64,000 bases of DNA. It comes from Begonia masoniana. Its lineage: Eukaryota; Streptophyta; Magnoliopsida; Cucurbitales; Begoniaceae. Each line of letters opens with the position of its first letter. Positions within the stretch are counted from its first letter, which is position 1. Shown here piece by piece: positions 58,212-64,000 of this stretch. Location of the stretch: contig CM039508.1 of NCBI GenBank assembly GCA_022432975.1, forward strand, positions 47,581,646 through 47,645,645, read 5' to 3'. Under the pieces are notes generated by a model. The model had not been told where the DNA came from, searched no databases, and was given only the letters and a program-made list of their open reading frames with translations. Both the position numbers and the translations under genes were made by a program.

Positions 58212-58578
58212 ATATCCCCCTTTTTGATGATGAGAACCTATAAATTTGATTAAGTATAACTCTCCCCCATAATCCTAGCTCCCCCACAGTATATGTATAC
58301 ATTTCAGTTTCATTCCTGTTTTTCAAAACATGCATACACAATTCATATCAATTCTTTCAAAACATGCACACACAATTCATAGCATATCTGATTTATGTCT
58401 CAAGCAGCATCAATCAATCAAATATGTTGTTCAATCAATCAAATATGTTCTCCCCCATTGACATTATCAAAAACAAACAAAGAGACAGTAGAAACAATGC
58501 AGGCACCAAAAAAAAGGAAGAGAAACATCAGAGAAATGTCATTAGAATAGCAATAAAAGTGGTTACAAACAAAATCCT

Positions 58579-60636
58579 CTACTTAAAGAAAGCTAAAAAA
58601 TGAGTCCAGAAAGCTTGGCTAATCCAAGCGGGAACTTCATGATCTGAAAGAAAATAAGTATCCACAAGTGCGCGAAGGGAAGCAATAGTGGGAGTAAGTG
58701 ATGCTTGACAGATCACTATATCCTGGCATGCAGAAGGCTCTGGCTGAGGAGCAGCAGATGGAGAGGGTCCTTGATAGACCACCAAATCCAAGCAGAGAGC
58801 TGAAATTGAAGAGATTTCTGGAAACAGCAGCATGTCCAGACAAGGAAGAGGCTCTACAGCAGGAGAGGCAGTAAGATATGCATCCAGAGGACTGGAGGAC
58901 ACTATAAATGGCTCATGGACAGAAGAAGCAGTAGGTGGAGAGAATGTCAGAGCAGCCTCCTAAAGATCTAAGGGCAGTAGCCGAGCATTGTCACCTTCCT
59001 CTGGTCGGATGATCAGAGGGAGGAAGTCTTCAGAACAAGCCACTGAGACTAAACTGGATGGTTCAGGGGCGGGTTCGGGGTTCAGATCTTCAACTGAAGA
59101 TCTGAGAGACTCAAGTTCTCTAACAACAAGGCTTCTGTGACCATCCACTTTCTTTGCCAACGGCTCAAGACCAGTATCCACAACAATGCTCATGTTCTTT
59201 TGGGTCTGGTCAAGCTTGGCATCTAGAGATTTCTCAAGCTGACCGAGGGCTGATCCTAGACTGTCAATAGAGGCCTTTAAATCATTGTACTGAGCCTCAC
59301 TCAACGAAAATCTCCGTTGATAAGTCAGAGGAGTGGCAGGAGTAACTGATGGAATTGGTGAGGAAACGGGGACAAGTGGAGCTGTTAGTAGTGGAGGAGT
59401 TCGTTAGATTGGTGGAGAAAGTTAGACTGGAGGAAGTGTTTGGACTTGAGGAGGAAGTGGGACTAGAGGAGGCCGAGAAGGTACCAAAAGAGTAGGTGAA
59501 AGAGATGGCTGAGGAACTGATATGGCCTCAAAAAGATGGGATAGAGAGGATGAAGCAGGGGGTCTTGGGACTGGTGGAGGAAAGTGGGAGCGTGAGACCA
59601 AAGAATGAGGAGGGGAAATATCAAATGTGGGTATCTCTGAGTCACCACCTCCTTCTTGCATGGAGGACTCTTCATCCAAAATCAATTTTCTTTTTCCTTT
59701 TCTGACGGCTGCGACCTTAGCAGCCCTTTGCTTGGACTGATCCAAAACAAAAGTCCCTTGACGGGTTCTCTTAATTCCCATCCTTGACAAAGTGGATTTA
59801 GAGTAGTAACTGGATGGTTTGAGACAAGAAGGATCCTCATCCTCGGGAAATTCAACCTCGAATTTCTGAAAGATCTTCATGAGAATGAGGTTATAGGGAA
59901 AAGATGTAGGCCCTGAAGAAACACACTGAATCATCCTCCTCAGAATCATGTATCCTATATCAACCGGGGTCTTTTGATAGATGGCAAAAAGAATAATAAA
60001 TTACATGCTGCTGATATCATCATAATGACCACCCTTAGGTATAACATTATAACTGATCATTTGATGTAGAAGTTGAGCTCTAATTGTTAAATGTTTGCTC
60101 TTTAAGAAATTTAGAATGTTGTGCGGGTCTAGGGCAATTTCTTTCAGAAATTGTTTGCCATCGGGTGTTCCAAGAAATGGGGGTTCTAGCCCTGTTGAAT
60201 AGATTTTGGGATGTTGATCTAGATGAGGACTTCCCAGAAGCTCATTTAGTGATTGGGAGGTAAGAACTATGTGTTTTCCATACACATAGCTCGAAATGGT
60301 AGATTGGTCAGAAGGATAACTAAGATTAGCATAGAACATTCTAATGGCAGTAGGGTAAAAGAAAGATTCAACTTCAAACAACCCTATTAAACCAATGTCA
60401 GTCAAGGGTGCCACTAAATTCAAAGCTACTAACTCGTCTTGAACAATACCACGACTTGAAATCAATTTCTTATCTTTAAAGTCGTCGTGATACCTGGCTT
60501 CAGCAGACTGATTGAGGAAGTAGATCGACGGCCAACTATTTGCACGAGGGATCACAGGAGGTGGACGAGTAGAGACTTTGGCCTTCTTTTTGGCCGGTTC
60601 GGAAACTTCACAAGATGATGAAACCAGATGATCCAT
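58579..60636 (-). pseudogene. SIRE-type post-pol (env-like / gag-like) ORF with in-frame stops
   Basis: The ORF starts MDHLVSSSCEVSEPAKKKAK. A conserved-looking N-terminal half includes FEVESFFYPTAIRMFYANLS, SSYVYGKHIVLTSQSLNELL and TIRAQLLHQMISYNVIPKGG, then GYMILRRMIQCVSSGPTSFP and PYNLILMKIFQKFEVEFP. A Pro/Ser-rich middle follows, then a coiled-coil-like stretch (SEAQYNDLKASIDSLGSALG). One frame spans nearly 690 codons, with a TAA at 60001, a stop at 59422 and at least two more before 58579. The N-terminal half resembles the 'plant transposon protein' type domain also seen in the Athila env-like ORF. No transmembrane segment is evident. Confidence 0.7.
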
Positions 60637-60950
60637 TGAAAAGATAAGAACGAGAGAGAGAGAGGATTTGTAGGGCAGGGGTTTTCAGAAAGAGCCCAAA
60701 ATATGAAGCGTCTCGGTGAAGAAATAAGAATTTAAAAGAAATAAAACACTGCCCGACGTGATGAAGTCACACGTGTAACATCGATATCGTCCGATTGATG
60801 ACACGTGTCAGCAGATTAGAAAATGCATCATCCGATGCATAGACATCATCCAGTCAGTGGAGAAAACATATCATCCGGTTATCTATATCCACCGATGCCA
60901 ACAATAAAACAGATCACTCTTTCACAGGAAGAAATTCCAACAGAAGAAAC

Positions 60951-63900
60951 TTAGCAATTCTCAAACCGAATGAGACCTAACCTTATTATTATATTATTGA
61001 AAGTCTTTTCATCTAACGATTTTGTAAAGATGTCAGCTAATTGATCTACAGAATTAACAAATTCTAAGGATATATCACCTCTTTGAATATGATCACGGAT
61101 GAAGTGATATCTTACATCTATATGCTTGGTTCTAGAATGCTGAATAGGATTTTTAGAAATATTGATGGCACTGGTGTTATCACACCGAATAGGAATCCTA
61201 TTATAAAACAGATTATAGTCTTCTAAGGTTTGTTTCATCCACAACATTTGTGCACAACAACTGCCAGCAGCAATATATTCACTTTCTGCAGTTGACAATG
61301 CAACAGAATTTTGTTTCTTAGAATACCAGGAAACTAAAGATTCACCAAGGAATTGACATGTCCCACTGGTACTTTTTCTATCAACTAGACTACCAGCATA
61401 GTCAGAATCTGAGTATCCAATCAGATCAAAAGAGATGCCTTTAGGATACCATAGACCAAGATCATAAGTTCCACTCAAATATTTAAATATCCTCTTGACT
61501 GCATTTAAGTGGGATTCTTTAGGAGAAGCTTGGAACCTCGCACATAAACAGACGCTAAAGAGTATATCTGGCCTACTTGCAGACAGATATAACAGTGAAC
61601 CAATCATACCACGATATTTCTTAATATCAACACTAATTTCTTTTTCATCTTTATCCAATTTAGTTGTGGTACTAATGGGAGTCTTGGAAGACTTAGAAGA
61701 TTCTAATCCAAATTTCTTAAGAAGTTCCTTAATATATTTTTCTTGACAGAAGAAAATTCCATCAGGAGATTGACTAATCTGGAAACCTAAGAAGAATTTT
61801 AACTCCCCCATCATACTCATTTCAAATTCACTTTGTATGAGGGAAAAAAATTCATTACACATTGTGACATTAGTTGATCCAAAAATAATGTCATCGACAT
61901 AAATTTGAACTAACAGAATGTCTTTATCCTTTTGCATGGTAAATAGAGTTGAATCTGTATTTCCCTTTTTGAAATTCCTTTCCTCAAGAAAATTCTTCAA
62001 TCTATCATACCAAGCTCTAGGAGCCTGCTTAAGACCATAAAGAGCTTTCCTTAATTTATAGACATGATCGGGTTTATCAAAAGCTTCAAAACCTAAGGGT
62101 TGCTCAACAAAAACTTCTTCATTGATGTAACCATTTAAGAATGCACTCTTTACATCCATTTGAAAGATTGTGAAGTTCTTGTAGCAGGCAAAGGCTAGGA
62201 GCATCCTAATTGACTCTAATCTAGCTACAGGGGCAAAGGATTCCTCAAAATCAATACCTTCTTCTTGAGAGTATCCCTTAGCAACTAGTCTAGCCTTGTT
62301 TCTAACCACAATATCATTTTCATCCAACTTATTCTTGAAAACCCATTTAGTTCCAATGATGGGATGAACCTTAGGCCGTGGAACAAGTTCTCATACCTTG
62401 CTCCTTTCAAATTGATTTAGCTCCTCCTGCATAGCTAAAATCCAATTTTCATCACACTCGGCCTCTTCAAACTTCTTAGGATCTATTTGAGAGATAAATG
62501 CCACATTGGCACAGAGATTCCTAAGAGAGGATCTAGTCTTAACTCCTAAAGAAGGATCACCTAAAATTTTATCTATTGGATGGTCTTTGACATACTTCCA
62601 ATCTCTAGGAAGATCAGGATTTTCACCTTTGACAGGAATAATATCTAGAGAAGTAGAAGAGGGTTCTAAAGATTTTTCTACTTGAAGGGGATCACTAGGC
62701 TTTTCTAAAGAGAGAGAGTCCAGTTGTCTATCCAAAGTATCATCTTCATCCACATTGATTGTGGGTTGAGGGGTCTCATCAAAGTTGACATGGACTGATT
62801 CTTCTACAACTAGAGTTCTCCTATTGAAAACTCTATATGCTTTACTTGAAAGAGAATAACCGAGAAAAATTCCAAGATCAGATTTGGAATCGAATTTTCC
62901 TAAGTTATCCTTAGTGTTGAGGATAAAGCATTTACTACCAAAGGCTCTAAAGTACTTGACAGAAGGAGTTTTTCCACTCCAGAGTTCATATGGAGTTTTC
63001 TCAAGAATAGGTCTTATTGAGACCCGATTAAGCACATAACAGGCTGTTGCAACAGCTTCAGCCCAGAAGTATTTAGGAAGAGAATTCTCATTGAGCATAG
63101 TTCGAGCTAGCTCTTGGAGAGACCTATTTTTCCTCTCAACAACACCATTTTGCTGAGGGGTTCTAGGGGAGAAAAATTGTGCTCAATTCCATGCTTGAGA
63201 CACAACAGTTCACATCTCCCATTTTCAAACTCTCCACCATGATCACTACGAATAGCAACAATAGAGAGTTCCTTTTCATTTTGAACTCTTTTCCTAAAGC
63301 TAGAGAAAGTATCAAAGGTTTCATCCTTTGACTTCAGAAAGAATACCCAAGTGAATCTAGAGAAGTCATCGACAATGACATAAGCATAGAATTTTCCTCT
63401 TAAGCTGGCTATATTAGAAGGACCGAAGAGGTCCATAAGAAGGAGTTGGAGAGGCTTTGAAGAAGTAATTGCATTCTTAGATGCAAAGGAACTTTTGATC
63501 TGCTTACCCATTTGGCAGGTTTCACAGACCTTATCCTTCTCAAAGGATATCTTAGGCATCCCTCTAACTAAATTCTCCTTAGTAATCTTAGCTAAAGTAT
63601 CCATCCCTACATGTCCTAATCTCCTATGCCAAATCCAAGAATCATGGGAAGAATTAACAGTAAAGCATTTCTCATCAACATGCTCAAAATCATTCAGATC
63701 AACAATATAGACATTTTCTTTCCTAAATTCTTTAAACAGAACATTGTTATTTGAAACGTCTTTGATCACACAAGCATTTGATTTGAATATTACTTTATAA
63801 CCTTTGTCACACAACTGACTTATACTTAGCAGATTATGTTTTAATCCTTCCACTAATAAAACATTTTCAATGATTGGTTTAGAAGGATTACCTATATTGC

Positions 63901-63994
63901 CGATGCCAACAATTTTGCCCTTTTGGTTTCCACCAAAAGTAACACTACCTTTCTTTTTGTTGACAACTACAAACTTGGTTGAGTCTCCTGTCAT
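60951..63994 (-). pseudogene. SIRE-type copia pol: integrase, RT, RNase H (one frameshift, one stop)
   Basis: Pre-integrase and zinc-finger motifs are WHRRLGHVGMDTLAKI and CETCQMGKQIKSSFASK. Integrase acidic residues are in LLMDLFGP, IRSDHGGEF and, after a frameshift near 63165, NGVVERKNRSLQELARTM. RT has [40 protein letters not shown] and the catalytic [11 protein letters not shown]. RNase H has [20 protein letters not shown] and [24 protein letters not shown] at 62391-62393 replaces the Trp expected in V.ELVPRP. Two single lesions in about 1,010 codons suggest recent loss of function. The protease active site lies just off the edge. Confidence 0.92.
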
Positions 63995-64000
63995 ATGCCT

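Larger units (their letters stand above)
56930..64000 (-). mobile_element. SIRE-type Ty1/copia element, right part outside the window
   Basis: Minus-strand order from the right edge: protease end/pre-integrase, integrase, RT, RNase H (to 60951), then an extra ORF (60636-58579), a purine tract beside 58212 (minus strand AAAAAGGGGGATAT) and the 3' LTR (58211-56930). A large ORF after pol is the hallmark of SIRE/Maximus copia elements. Few lesions are visible in pol (one frameshift, one stop), so the element is recent. The 5' LTR, gag and primer site lie beyond 64000. Confidence 0.88.

Overview
This window reads as plant nuclear DNA, probably from a eudicot. It is gene-poor and filled with nested plant transposons (Ty3/gypsy, Ty1/copia, Cassandra, hAT, Mutator-like). 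The only apparently intact host gene is a two-exon CYP71-type cytochrome P450 on the minus strand (17995-19643). Around it lie four further copies or fragments of the same P450 family, all on the minus strand and all broken. The window therefore looks like a tandem CYP71 array that has been expanded and wrecked by transposons. Species cannot be named from the sequence alone.

Layout. (1) 1-9147: a minus-strand Ty3/gypsy element running off the left edge, with a perfect 1,500-bp array of the hexamer AAATCG (250 copies) in its internal region and a chimeric LTR. (2) 9148-17236: a decayed plus-strand copia element that received the gypsy element, a Cassandra TRIM carrying 5S-rRNA-like sequence (11936-12652) and a solo gypsy LTR (13429-16049, target duplication CTAGC). 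(3) 17395-19643: a P450 fragment and the intact P450. (4) 21069-23334: a second solo LTR (target duplication ATACG). (5) 23750-28150: an ABCC-transporter pseudogene fragment, then P450 copy 2, broken by a small gypsy element (gag start joined to an integrase chromodomain tail) and a copia fragment.

(6) 29318-47257: P450 copy 3, split by two LTR retrotransposons with perfect 5-bp target duplications. One (29892-33610, TCTAA) lacks a recognisable pol and instead carries one long reading frame that appears to join pieces of several host genes (FREE1-like, ESF1-like, CMSS1-like, plus an unidentified coiled coil). The other (33827-46390, CATGG) is a 12.6-kb Athila-type element with gag, pol, an env-like ORF and palindrome-rich LTRs. 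(7) 47258-50853: P450 upstream DNA, a gag-like fragment and unassigned DNA. (8) 50854-56246: a DNA-transposon nest in the 3' flank of P450 copy 4. A long-TIR fold-back element holds a hAT element, which holds a Pack-MULE-like element carrying a class III peroxidase fragment. (9) 56384-56680: the exon-2 tail of P450 copy 4, cut by a copia LTR fragment, which is cut in turn by a SIRE-type copia element (56930 to the right edge) with an extra ORF downstream of pol.

The coding features do not form a pathway. The best biological signals are the multi-gene capture in the retrotransposon at 29892-33610, the perfect hexamer array, the asymmetric Cassandra element, the cluster of TGACGTCA sites in a solo LTR, and the triple nest of DNA transposons. 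Family assignments rest on remembered family motifs read by eye; no database search was run.
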